Source: SURF-32 sp964648365 | Lineage (GTDB): Bacteria; Planctomycetota; Phycisphaerae; UBA1845 | Direction of reading: 5' to 3' | DNA length: 21,694 nucleotides | NCBI GenBank assembly: GCA_964648365.1 | Contig: CAZYLK010000096.1 | Span: 1-21,694, forward strand | Shown: positions 7,191-16,200 of the stretch, piece by piece | How positions within the stretch are numbered: the stretch's first letter is position 1 | Layout: every line of letters starts with the position of its first letter | Notes under the pieces: generated by a model | What the model was told of the DNA's origin: nothing | Seen by the model: only the letters and a program-made list of their open reading frames with translations | The model's database searches: none | Translations under genes and position numbers: made by a program

Positions 7191-7653
7191 GTTCTTAAGT
7201 CTCCGCTGACCCGCGCAGCGCGTTCGCCGCAGCGCGACGATGGTTCTCTCACGAGATGCAGACAAGACGAGCCTGATGTGGCCAGTGCGTTGCGGGCGGT
7301 CGGAACCTGCCGACCGCTGCCCGACGAAACCGGCTGTGACCACCCGGCCTGAACTGACTCTACCGGCTCTCGTCCTGCGCGACACCGCGTGTGCGCTTAG
7401 CCGTGGCGGTCCAACCTCGCGGGGGAACACGATCCCTCCCGCCGATCCGCCACCAATGTCACCGAGCCTCCGTGACCAGTCCAATTCGAGCGTCAGCGCC
7501 ACCGGTTGGGTGAGCAGCCTTCAGGAAACGGATCGATCAAAAGAAGATCGTCACGCTGAATCCTACCCCGGCTCCGGCCGCTACGCAATCCACTGCGCCC
7601 GCCTCCCGGCCGGAATCTGAAAGGCCCCCCTTCGACCGGAGGGGCGGTCGCGT
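7191..7653. other. Intergenic region upstream of the RRM gene (463 bp)
   Basis: No convincing gene lies here. On the minus strand a possible promoter has TTGCGT (7583-7588) and TAGGAT (7560-7565) spaced 17 nt. If used, it would give the RRM mRNA an untranslated leader of about 360 nt. Within that leader GTCAC and GTGAC (about 7458-7476) form a small inverted repeat. The open frames crossing the region carry no recognisable protein motifs. The left third lies in the upstream extension of the RRM reading frame, which I regard as non-coding. Confidence 0.4.
7620..7645 (-). terminator. Hairpin after the ABC1-kinase gene, possible terminator
   Basis: Starting 9 nt after the stop of the ABC1-family gene on the minus strand is a stem of GCCCC and CC paired with GG and GGGGC, with one bulged base and a 7-nt loop, then CTTTC. 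The T-tract is only three bases. An alternative stem CGACC/GGTCG overlaps it. It is plausible as a terminator by position. Confidence 0.4.
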
Positions 7654-9186
7654 TCACCCCGCGCGGTCGGAGGATCGGGCGGCGTCCATCACCCACCCGG
7701 TCCAGAAACGGAAGGCCGCCAGCGGCGTCTGCGCCAGCATCAGCCCGACGTCCGCGGCGGACAGGTGGACCCCGAAGGAACGGTCGAACGGGAAGCCCCA
7801 GAGGCTCCCGGGCCAGCCGGCTGCCGCCCCGGCGCAGGCGGCCGCGGAGAGTACACCGTCTATGTTCAAGCCAGGATCGATCTGTCCCACCACACCCTCG
7901 ACGGTCAGGAGCACCTTGCGAAAGAGCAGCAGGTCAGGCCCGAACCGCACGCCGGCGTCACGGACCGCCTCGTCGAGCAGTTCGACGAGCCAGGTCAGGC
8001 CCAGCGGGGCGCCGCGACGGATGGATCGCAAGGCCGCGGCGCAGACGTCCGTCAACGCCTGCTCGGCCTGGCTTCCTGGGGCCAGCGCCGCGATGCTCGA
8101 CGCCACGTATGCAACGTCGTGCATTGCGGCGCCGACGAGAATCCGGGTCAGCGATTCGCGGTCGGATCTGGACAGCCGTCCGACCAGCGCCCAGTCGAGC
8201 ATGGCGACGCCGCCGCGGCGGTCTGCGACGAGGTTGCCGGCGTGGGGATCGGCGTGGAAAAGCGCCTCCGCGTCTGGCGACCAGAAGGGGACCGCAAGGA
8301 TTGCCCGCACCACTGTTCCGGCAATGTGCGATTTCGCTGCGTGGCTCCGCACCTGCGCCGATTCGGGCACCCGATCCGTGGGCTCGCCTGCCGCGTCGCC
8401 GCTGCCGGCCGCCAGCAGCGGCGTGCCGAAAATGCGCTCCATCGCTGTCACACGCGGCGTGCAGAAGGGCAACAGGGCGGGAATGTGGACTTCGCTTTGC
8501 GCCGCGTATGCGCGGGCCGCACTGCGCAGGTTCGCCTGCTCCCCGTCGAGTTGAACCTCGTGGCGCAGGAGGTCGCGGACGGACTCGAAGGTCTCGGCAT
8601 AGTCGAGTTCGGGGAGTCCGGCCGCACGGCTGAGGTCGTCAAGGCGCTCGCCGACCTCGCTCCAGATCGCAAGCTCTTCATGCAGGGCGTCGACGATGCC
8701 GGGACGCAGAATCTTGAAGACACCGTCCTGCGGTCCGCGGGAGGCGTCTGTCGCCGCCACCCTGAACGGCATGACGACCGCGACGCTCGCCTCGGCCAGC
8801 GGCGTTGTTCCCAGGGTCACGCCAAGCGGCGCCAATGCGCCAAGCTCGTGGTGAAGCACCCGCCGGATGACCTCGATGGACGTGGTCGGCGGGAGCGACT
8901 CGAGCGTTGCGAGGCGATCGCGCAGGTGCGCGTCGAGCCGCCGATCCCGGGCGATCACCTGTCCCAGCTTGTGCAGCGTGGGACACGCACGCATGACGGC
9001 AACGATGCGGCAGGCGGCCGTGGCGTCCGCCGGCAAAACCCGCAACATCTCCGACAGCGTGCGACGTCGCGCCGGCGCGAGCCGCTCCACGAAAAACCGG
9101 AAAGCCGCGGCAACCATCGGCCGGAATCGTGCGTACGCATCCGGCACCAGCGATTCCACGTCTGCGGCGATGAGTTCGGATAACAT
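7654..9186 (-). CDS. ABC1/UbiB (AarF) family atypical protein kinase-like protein
   Basis: Protein of 510 residues from the family of atypical kinases that includes UbiB/COQ8, linked to quinone and lipid metabolism. Family landmarks in order: the KxGQ motif as KLGQ (73-76); a nucleotide-binding strand with the likely invariant Lys in VFKILRPG (K158); an EVQLDGEQAN segment corresponding to the usual ELD-x-EAAN element; the catalytic-loop motif FHADPHAGN (310-318); and DWALVGRLS in the DFG position. The Ala-rich loop before the Lys (EASVAVVMPF) lacks the usual GQV/AQV. The C-terminal part is helical and could be membrane-associated. I see no good Shine-Dalgarno at the ATG (9186). It lies about 150 bp downstream of the hemerythrin-like gene on the same strand. 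The substrate is unknown, so no gene symbol is given. Confidence 0.88.
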   Translation of the reverse strand: MLSELIAADVESLVPDAYARFRPMVAAAFRFFVERLAPARRRTLSEMLRVLPADATAACRIVAVMRACPTLHKLGQVIARDRRLDAHLRDRLATLESLPPTTSIEVIRRVLHHELGALAPLGVTLGTTPLAEASVAVVMPFRVAATDASRGPQDGVFKILRPGIVDALHEELAIWSEVGERLDDLSRAAGLPELDYAETFESVRDLLRHEVQLDGEQANLRSAARAYAAQSEVHIPALLPFCTPRVTAMERIFGTPLLAAGSGDAAGEPTDRVPESAQVRSHAAKSHIAGTVVRAILAVPFWSPDAEALFHADPHAGNLVADRRGGVAMLDWALVGRLSRSDRESLTRILVGAAMHDVAYVASSIAALAPGSQAEQALTDVCAAALRSIRRGAPLGLTWLVELLDEAVRDAGVRFGPDLLLFRKVLLTVEGVVGQIDPGLNIDGVLSAAACAGAAAGWPGSLWGFPFDRSFGVHLSAADVGLMLAQTPLAAFRFWTGWVMDAARSSDRAG

Positions 9187-9339
9187 GCGAGGCTGGAAAT
9201 CGCCGGCCCGCTCCGCGTCAGGTCGACGGGGGGGGCGTTGAGTCCTGCGGCGCTTGCGAACCGCCGCCGTCTTGAGCGAGCTTAGCCAGGCGGGCGAACG
9301 GATGTCAGCGGGCAGGCGGCGGTCGGGCGTCGGCGCGGC

Positions 9340-9795
9340 CTAGCCCTCACCGCCCTGGTCCATCCACACGGACCGGTAGAACAGGCTCTCCTCCTCGACC
9401 TCGTGTCGGCGCACGGTGGCGATCAGCTCCCGGATGCGAAGGGCGCAGACGTTCTGCTCGTCGAGCTGGCCCTTCGCGGCGGTATCCATACATCGGAGGA
9501 TGCGATCCAGCATGCCCAGCATGGAGGTATGTTCCTCCAGCAGGCGGGCGGCGGCGCCGGTCAGTTCGGGCGAGGCCGGGGCGCCTTCGTCGCCGAAGCT
9601 CCATACGCCGGCCGCGTGGTGCTGCCGCAGGCGTCCGTGCAGCCGCCACAGCGTTTCGCGCAGACGCGTGACCACTCGCTCATCGTGAAGCGTGTCGTCC
9701 GCCTGCTCGAGCGTACGTTCCAGCTCTGCCAGCAGGGTTGCAATGGTCGGGGTCGAATCGCGCAGGACATCCTGTTCCAGAGGTGATGCGGCCAT
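9340..9795 (-). CDS. Hemerythrin-like (HHE-type) small protein
   Basis: A 151-residue, all-helical, His-rich protein. The His residues are spaced as in hemerythrin-like four-helix bundles: H53 and H59/H60 (RLHGRLRQHH), H89 (LLEEHTSMLGMLDRI), and H131 with E135 (RRHEVEEESLFY). In this family such residues bind a di-iron centre for O2, NO or redox sensing. The set is not a textbook match, so metal binding is inferred. The ATG at 9795 is preferred over the GTG one codon upstream, because AGAGGA then sits 7 nt before it. The ABC1-family gene follows after about 150 bp on the same strand. An alternative is an uncharacterised helical protein without metal. Confidence 0.65.
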   Translation of the reverse strand: MAASPLEQDVLRDSTPTIATLLAELERTLEQADDTLHDERVVTRLRETLWRLHGRLRQHHAAGVWSFGDEGAPASPELTGAAARLLEEHTSMLGMLDRILRCMDTAAKGQLDEQNVCALRIRELIATVRRHEVEEESLFYRSVWMDQGGEG

Positions 9796-10200
9796 CACTT
9801 GATCCTCTCATGCGGACGTGCAGTCGCTCGGACGTGCCGACGGAGGCGCACTCGCGACTCCGCCGACCTTATTCTACCCCGCCCGCGGGCCGCCAGCAAC
9901 GACAAAGGGGTCGCCGGAGCCGCGGCAGGAACTTTTTTCTTGTAGGTGCCCCCCCGCAGATGTAAGATCGGGCGGAACAGGAAACCGGAGGAGGGGACGT
10001 GGTCGGTCTGCGCGCAGGAGGTGCCTTCGGCCCGGTTGATTCACTGCGCTGCAACGTCGCTTCGGGTTTCGCGGCTCCCTCACTCGAACGCCGCGCCGGC
10101 CCGAGGCGCCACCGCCCGCGAACCTGACACTGATCTTTCTCCGCGCGCTCGGCGTGCGCGTATCCGGCGCTGTGCGCCCGCGCGCGGACGGACGGTTGTC
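9796..10200. other. Intergenic region between the hemerythrin-like and HD-like genes (405 bp)
   Basis: The region separates divergent genes. On the plus strand TTGTAG (9940-9945) and TAAGAT (9963-9968) are spaced 17 nt and could be a promoter for the HD-like gene. A GGAGGAGGGG stretch (9987-9996) precedes a GTG at 9999 that opens a 42-codon frame ending at 10127, a possible leader peptide. A second strong AGGAGG (10016-10021) has no start codon at the right distance. The frame of the HD-like gene is open back to 9946, but this extension shows no domain character. Confidence 0.4.
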
Positions 10201-10980
10201 ATGAAGGTACTGGATGCCATCCGCGCGTGTGCGAAGCGCGACCTGAGTCTTGTGGACGCGTCCGGGCGGCGCGACACGTTCCTGTGGGAGAGCGCCTGCC
10301 GCATCGCCAACACCACGCAGCTCCTTCTGACCGTTCCGGAAGTGCAGCGGCGCGAGCCGGGTCGCACGGCCGCACTCGCGGCAGCCTACTACTGCGACGC
10401 CGGTTACCTGACCGGGCTGGCGAACGGCGCCATTCACACTTCACAGTTGCGTGCGGCTACCACCGGTGCGGATCACCATAACTTCGGCGCGGAGATGCTG
10501 CGGCGATGCCTGGCGGACGTTCTCGATGCCGAGACGCTGGACGCGGCGGCCCTGGCGATTCGAACGCTGCCGATGCGTCGCCTGCACACGCCTGAGGCCA
10601 TGGTCGTCAGCGACGCCGAGAACCTCGACCGGATCGGCGTCCTTTCCTTGTGGACGGCGGCCCGGACCAGCGTGAACTCCGGGCGCGGCCTCGATGACGT
10701 CCTGACCGTGTGGCACTCTCAGCGCGCGTACAAGTACTGGCCTGCCCGCATTGCTGACGCCTTTCACTTCGACGCGACGCGTCGGCTCGCCCTGGAGCGG
10801 CTCGATTTCTATGCGGCGTTCATGGAACAACTGGAGCGCTCGCACTCGGGGGTGGACCTGGTTGAATGTCTGAACAACGGTGGGGAGCGTGTCGTCGTGT
10901 CGACGTCCGTTGCCAGCGCGCCGCCCTCGGCGGCTACCAGTCCGACAGTTCCCCGACGATCTCCTCAAGCAAGTCCTTGA
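10201..10980 (+). CDS. Degenerate HD-domain (HDOD/HD hydrolase-like) protein
   Basis: A 259-residue protein whose pattern resembles HD-superfamily phosphohydrolases. Helix LWESACRIANTTQLL is where the first metal His normally lies, but has Ser31. AAYYCDAGYL stands where AAxxHDxG is expected, with Cys65-Asp66 instead of His-Asp. DHHNFGAEML (H92, H93), H129 in RRLHTPEAM, and SDAENLDRIGVL (D138, D143) match the later conserved His and Asp positions. So the fold looks kept and the metal site partly lost. Residues about 230-259 are a Ser/Pro-rich tail. The ATG at 10201 is chosen where the helical pattern begins; the ribosome site is weak (GGACGG). The 3' end overlaps the end of the convergent CorC-like gene by 47 bp. 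Assignment to the HD superfamily is by pattern only. Confidence 0.65.
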   Translation: MKVLDAIRACAKRDLSLVDASGRRDTFLWESACRIANTTQLLLTVPEVQRREPGRTAALAAAYYCDAGYLTGLANGAIHTSQLRAATTGADHHNFGAEMLRRCLADVLDAETLDAAALAIRTLPMRRLHTPEAMVVSDAENLDRIGVLSLWTAARTSVNSGRGLDDVLTVWHSQRAYKYWPARIADAFHFDATRRLALERLDFYAAFMEQLERSHSGVDLVECLNNGGERVVVSTSVASAPPSAATSPTVPRRSPQASP

Positions 10981-11920
10981 GCGTCGCGATCCCGACGGAC
11001 CGACCCCGCCGATTGACGACGACGATCAGAAAGTGCCGGGCCTGACGGGCACGGGCGATGGCCGCGGCCACGGGCATGTCGGCGGGCAGCCGCAACACGG
11101 GGCGCTCCTTGTCGGATACGGTGGTCCAATCCGTGGTCTTGAGCAGTTCGTCGATCTTGATGACGCCCACCATGTTGTCCGGCGTTCCGTCGTAGATCGG
11201 CAGGCGCGTGTGCGGCGTCGTCCGCGCGATGCGGATCAGTGTCGCGCGGGTCGCGCGGCGCTCCAGGGCGATGACCTGGTTCCGCCGCACCATGACGCGG
11301 TGCAGCGGCGTCTCTGAGAGGGCCACGACCCGGTCGACGACGTCGGTCAGGTCCGTTTCCGGGGCGCGGTCGAGCAGCGCCTCGCGCACCATTGCTGCCA
11401 CGCGGAGCTTCGGCGCATCGACTGCCGCATCGCCATAGGATCCTGCGACCACACGGGTCAGCCACCGTGATATGGCGACCACGCCCCTCAGAATGCCGGT
11501 CCACCCGAGCGCCCGTTGAACGACGTGCAGCACCGGGCCTGCCCGGCGCATGAGTCGGTCGGCGTTGGCCTGAAAGAGGTTCTTGGGAACGACCTCGGCG
11601 AAGACGAAGAGCACCGGCGTGACGATGAGCGTCGTGTAGAGTTCGAGATGAGACGGCGAAATCGACAGCGTCGCCCCGATGAGGACCGCGGCGAGCGTCG
11701 TGGTCAGGTAGTTCGCGACGTTGGTCCCGACCAGCGTCATGGACAGCGCCTGCGCTTCGTCGTCCAGCACGGAGCGGATGTGGCGCGCCGCCGGATCGCC
11801 CGCGCGGACGTCGAGTTCCAGCCGCACCCGATTGATGCAATACAGACCCGTCTCCGACCCCGAGAACAGGGCGGAAAAGAAGATGCCTACGATGACGCCC
11901 ACCACGCAACCCAGGATCAC
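10934..11920 (-). CDS. DUF21/CNNM and CBS-pair membrane protein (CorC/HlyC-like), short paralog
   Basis: Membrane protein of 328 residues, related to CorC/MpfA/CNNM transporters implicated in Mg2+ or Co2+ handling. It has an N-terminal DUF21 domain (about 1-180) with a first helix VILGCVVGVIVGIFFSALF, the FSGSETGL motif and FAEVVPKNLF. A CBS pair follows (about 195-328), ending with TLKDLLEEIVGELSDW. It stops there: the C-terminal CorC_HlyC domain of its neighbour is absent. The frame extends upstream, but the start is taken as GTG 11920-11918, because it overlaps the preceding gene's stop as GTGA and a strong GGAGG lies 9 nt before it. This points to translational coupling with the upstream paralog. 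Confidence 0.88.
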   Translation of the reverse strand: MILGCVVGVIVGIFFSALFSGSETGLYCINRVRLELDVRAGDPAARHIRSVLDDEAQALSMTLVGTNVANYLTTTLAAVLIGATLSISPSHLELYTTLIVTPVLFVFAEVVPKNLFQANADRLMRRAGPVLHVVQRALGWTGILRGVVAISRWLTRVVAGSYGDAAVDAPKLRVAAMVREALLDRAPETDLTDVVDRVVALSETPLHRVMVRRNQVIALERRATRATLIRIARTTPHTRLPIYDGTPDNMVGVIKIDELLKTTDWTTVSDKERPVLRLPADMPVAAAIARARQARHFLIVVVNRRGRSVGIATLKDLLEEIVGELSDW

Positions 11921-13182
11921 GGGGCGACGCCTCCTCCGGCCGCCGACGCCGGCCGGCGCTGGATGATCACGCACTCGACCCGACGTCCGCGCATCCGGTC
12001 GACGGTCAGCGTGAGGTTATGAATAGACACCGAGTCGCCGACGCGCGGAAGGCGCCCGAGCATCGCCAGCAGCAGTCCGCCGACCGTATTCACGTCGATC
12101 TTCAGCCGGCCCACCGAGAACCGTGCCTTCCAGGCCCGGATGCTCAGATCGCCCAGCACTCTATAGGTGTTCTTGTCCAGCGCTTCGACCGGCGGCTGTT
12201 CCTGCGGCTGGCCCGCTTCGGAGATGTCGCCGACGATCTCCTCGAGCACGTCTTCGACCGTCACGAGTCCGGCCGTGCCGCCGTACTCGTCCACCACGAC
12301 GGCCAGTTGGGTTCGCGTCTCCTTGAAGTGGCGGATCAGGTCGCCGAGATCGGCCTGCTCCGGCACGAACTCGACGGGACGGAGCAGGCTCTGGGTGGAA
12401 CGGTGCGGATTGAGGAACACGTCGCGCGTGTAAAGGAGGCCGACGATGTCGTCGGGATCCCGGCGATAGACCGGGATTTTGCGCCGGTGCGTGTCGCGCA
12501 TCAGTCGGCGGATCACCTGCGGAGACTCGGTGATCGACACGGACTCGATGTCGACGCGCGGCACCATGATGTCGCGCACACGGACGTCGGGCAGCGCCAC
12601 CAGCGCCTGGAGCATGTGGTTCTCGCGCGAGTCAATGACGCCTTCGCGGGCGGACTGATCCACGAGGAACTGGAGTTCATCCACGTCGACGCCCGGCATC
12701 AGAACGCCCGGCGGCGTCAGCAGCCTCGTCAGAGGCGTCACCAGCGTCAGGCCCAGGATCCAGCGGAAGGGCGCCAGCACGTTCTGCAGGACGTAGATCA
12801 GCACGGCGGCATACGGCGAGAATCGCTCCGCCGACGTGTAGGCGACGGCCTTCGGGAGGATCTCGCCACAGAGAATCACGAGCACGAGCGTGATCATCCC
12901 CATCGCCGCGGCGCGCCAGGCGCCGCCGGCGCCCGGCTCGGCGCCTCGCGTCGTGACGTACGAAACGGCGAAGACGGCAACGTTGACGGCCGTGTTGGCA
13001 ATCAGCACGGTCATCAGCACGCGCCGCGGATGCTCCATCAGTCGCACCGCGAGCTGTTCCAGCCGGTGCCCGGAGCGCCGGAAGCGGCGCAGCGCCTGCC
13101 GATCCAGCGCGAACAGCGCCGTCTCTGAACCGGAAATGGCCCCGGAACAACCCAGAAGGATGAGGATCAGAATGAAGGTCAA
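11917..13182 (-). CDS. DUF21/CNNM, CBS-pair and CorC_HlyC-domain membrane protein
   Basis: Full-length CorC/HlyC-family protein of 421 residues. It has a DUF21 transmembrane domain (about 1-175), with FSGSETALF-like SGSETALFAL near residue 17 and LCGEILPKAVA; a CBS pair (about 200-320), with VRDIMVPR and DEYGGTAGLVTVEDVLEEIVGDI; and a C-terminal CorC_HlyC domain (about 335-412, LGGLLLAMLGRLP-type VGGLLLAMLGRLPRVGD). The family is linked to magnesium/cobalt export or resistance. The start must be the TTG at 13182-13180: a stop lies two codons upstream in frame, and the next Met is well inside the membrane domain. The Shine-Dalgarno is weak (GGGAAA, about 12 nt away). It begins 47 nt after the TPR gene and ends overlapping its shorter paralog. 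Confidence 0.92.
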   Translation of the reverse strand: MTFILILILLGCSGAISGSETALFALDRQALRRFRRSGHRLEQLAVRLMEHPRRVLMTVLIANTAVNVAVFAVSYVTTRGAEPGAGGAWRAAAMGMITLVLVILCGEILPKAVAYTSAERFSPYAAVLIYVLQNVLAPFRWILGLTLVTPLTRLLTPPGVLMPGVDVDELQFLVDQSAREGVIDSRENHMLQALVALPDVRVRDIMVPRVDIESVSITESPQVIRRLMRDTHRRKIPVYRRDPDDIVGLLYTRDVFLNPHRSTQSLLRPVEFVPEQADLGDLIRHFKETRTQLAVVVDEYGGTAGLVTVEDVLEEIVGDISEAGQPQEQPPVEALDKNTYRVLGDLSIRAWKARFSVGRLKIDVNTVGGLLLAMLGRLPRVGDSVSIHNLTLTVDRMRGRRVECVIIQRRPASAAGGGVAP

Positions 13183-13229
13183 GGGTCAGACGTTTCCCGG
13201 CACGGGAGTTCGCGGCGGGGCACAGGGCC

Positions 13230-16200
13230 TTAATCGCTGCGACCCTCCTCCAGCTTCTTCAGCGCATCCGCCGCTTGTCCGGCCGTGATCGTGTCATTGG
13301 CGTCCTGGGCACGGCGCATCGCGGTTTCCAGCAGCGGGCGGGCGCGCTCAAGCTGCCCGCTGCGCCGGTAAGCCTCGCCGAGGTGCGCCAGGAAGAGCGC
13401 CCGGTCGGGCGCGGCCCGAACCGCCACGCTCAACTGGGCGATCGCCTCCGGATACCGCTTGAGTTTCACGTAGATCCATCCAAGCGTGTCGCGCAGGTCG
13501 GGGTCATGATAAAGCGACGTGGCCCGCAGGGCGAAGGTCAGGGCCTGCTCATGTTCGCCGAAGTGGTCCGAGAGGAGGTTGGCGTAGTTGTTGAGCGCGA
13601 TCAGATCGTCTCCGTTGATCTCCAGCGCGCGCTCGTAGCACTCCCGGGCCTGCGACGGTTCATTGTTCAACTGGTAGAGAATCGCTTGCTGCATGACCAG
13701 ACCGTGCCGCCGCGTGGGATCGTCCGTCAGTTCTTCAATGTCTTTGAGCAGGCGGGCCGCTTCCTGCCACTGGCCGCTGCGTTCAAGATGCGCCGCCATA
13801 AGCCGCCCGTCGATCGGGTCCGTGCGGCCGGTGCTCGAATCGGCGTTGCCGAACTCCCGCTCCAGGCGATCGGCGGGAATCGCTGCCAGCGCCGACCGTC
13901 CGACCTGCGTGACGGCGCCGTACGAGTCCGCCACGGCCAGGCGCATCGCCTCGCGATAGCGCGCACAGGCCTCGTCGACGCGCCCGGCGTGCGCCAGCAG
14001 CGACGCGTGGACCGCCACCAGTTCGGCCGTCGGCGGGATCTGGCCCGCGTGGGCATCGAACAGCGCCAGGCCATCCTCGGCGCGGTCGAGCTTCTGGTGG
14101 GCGTCGAGCACGCGCAGAAGCGGGCCGAGCGCATAACCGCTCAGCGCGGCGGCCTGCGTCAGGTCGTCCAGCCCGCCGTCGCGATTGGCGAGTTGCAGCC
14201 GCAGGTTGGCGCGGACGTTGTACCACTGAGCCTGCGCCGCCGGCGCGGCGGCGGTGCGGTTGATCCATGCGGTCGCGATGCCTTCCGCTTCGGCCAGTCG
14301 ATTGCGTCGGGCGTAGGCCTTCACCAGTTCCCGCGCGGCGGCGTCGCTGTCGGGGAAGGTGGACCGGAGGGATTCAAGTTCGGCCAGCGCGGCATCCGGG
14401 CGGCCGAGGGCGTCGTAAACCCGCGCCAGGCCGAAGCGCGGCTCCAGGTTAAGCGCGGCCGGCTGCTTGCTCTTGATGTACTCCAGATCCGCGGCCGCCG
14501 CCGACCACCGCGCCGCCTGCATGAGCAACTCCGCCCGGCGATAGCGGGCCAGCAGGTCGTCCGGGTGCGTGGGCAGCCAGGCGTCCCACACTTCGATTGC
14601 CTTGCTGAGTTGTCCCTCGCGGGCGAACAGTTCGCTGCGGACGTAGGGCACGTTGGCCGAGGCGGGGTGGTCGGTGACGTAGGCGTTGACGAGTTCGCGC
14701 GCGCGGGCCACGTCGTTGAACCGCTCGTGCAGCACGCAACCGATCCGGCGGAACTCGGCTTCATCCACGCGCGCGTGGGATTCCGCCTTTCCGATCGCCA
14801 CGGCCTTGTCGTACCACGGCAGGGCCGAGTGCGGATCGCGTGCGATGAAATACAGATCCGCGAGACTGAAGCAGACCTCGAACGTCTCCGCGATCCCGGC
14901 CGCGCGCATCAGCGTGTCGCGCGCTTCAGCCGCGGCGCCGTCGTTAAGCTGGTTGGCCGCCATGACGACGAGCGCGTTGGCCTTCTTGTCGTCCGACTCC
15001 TGGGCATCGACGTGCCTGGAGATGATCTCGGCGGCGCGGTCGCCGCGGCCGGTGGCGCGGTAGTACCCGGCCGCCTCCGCGACGAACTTCTGGTTGTCCG
15101 CCGGCGCCAGTTCGAGCGCGCGGTCGAAGTACCGGTCCGCCTTGTCACGCTGATTCTGCGAGGCGCACAGCTTGGCGAGCAGGACGATCGTGTCGAAGTC
15201 GTCGGGATGATCGACCAGGTACGCTTCGCGTCGCTGTATCGCCGTCGCCGGGTCGCGCAGTTCAGCCAGCAGTTGCGTCTGTTCCCGCACCCACGCGTCG
15301 TTGGGGATGAGCCGCTGGCACTGCGTAATGGCGTCGGCGAACGCCTGCCAGTCGCCCCGCTGCCGGGCCACGCTGGCCAGCCCCTTGTGGGCGGCGCCGT
15401 AGTTGGGGTTGGAATCGAGCGCCTGCCGGTAGTACGCCCGCGCATCATCCAGCGCGCCGAGCATCTCACAGGCGTTGCCGGCCAGCACCAGCGTACTTGC
15501 GTTCGTCCCCTGCTCAAGCAGCGCCTCGCGCAGCAGAGCCAGCGCCTGCGCCGCCTCGCCGCGAAGCTGCTCGTCCGCCTGGCTCCGCAACATGTGGTAG
15601 CGCGCCCGGAAGACACGACCGCCGGCGCCGTCGGCGTTGATCTGCTGGGCTGCCTTCACGGCTTCGTCGGCCGCGTTCCATTGCTGCAGCTTCGCCGCGA
15701 CCAGCAGTTTGCTGCTGATGATCATGCGGCGATACGCGAACTCCGAGGCGTCGTCCAACCGTTCAAGCTGTGCCTGCAACGCGGCGTCTGCCGCCGTCAG
15801 TGCTGACATCGCCAGCTCCGGCTCGCCCGCGGCGTCGTGAAACTGGGCCAGTTGTAACGACCGGACCAGCGCGTTGGGTTCCGCTTCGATCAGCGAGAGG
15901 ATCGCCGCCCGTTTGTCGTCGGGGTCGGCCGAGGTGATCGCCAGCTTCAATCCCAGCAAATCGCGTGATTCCGGGCGGGTGGCCAGCGCCCGTTCGACCA
16001 GCGCTTCGGCCTCCTGTCGTCGCTCGGCGCCCATCAGATGCACCATCACTTCGCGCAGCGCGGCCGCGTCTGCGGGGTGTGTTTCCAGATGGGCGCTGAG
16101 CAGTTGAATCGCGGCGTCGATTTCGCCGTGCCCGGACTTGGCCCGCGCTTCCAGCAGCACGGCCGCGGACTCGCCGCCTTCCATCTGCCGTGCGAAGGCC

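Noticed and set aside
7765..9183. Plus-strand open frame of 472 codons
   Set aside because: Exact antisense shadow of the ABC1-family gene, which has all its motifs on the minus strand.
12019..13128. Plus-strand open frame of 369 codons
   Set aside because: Antisense to the DUF21/CBS gene; composition typical of a shadow frame.
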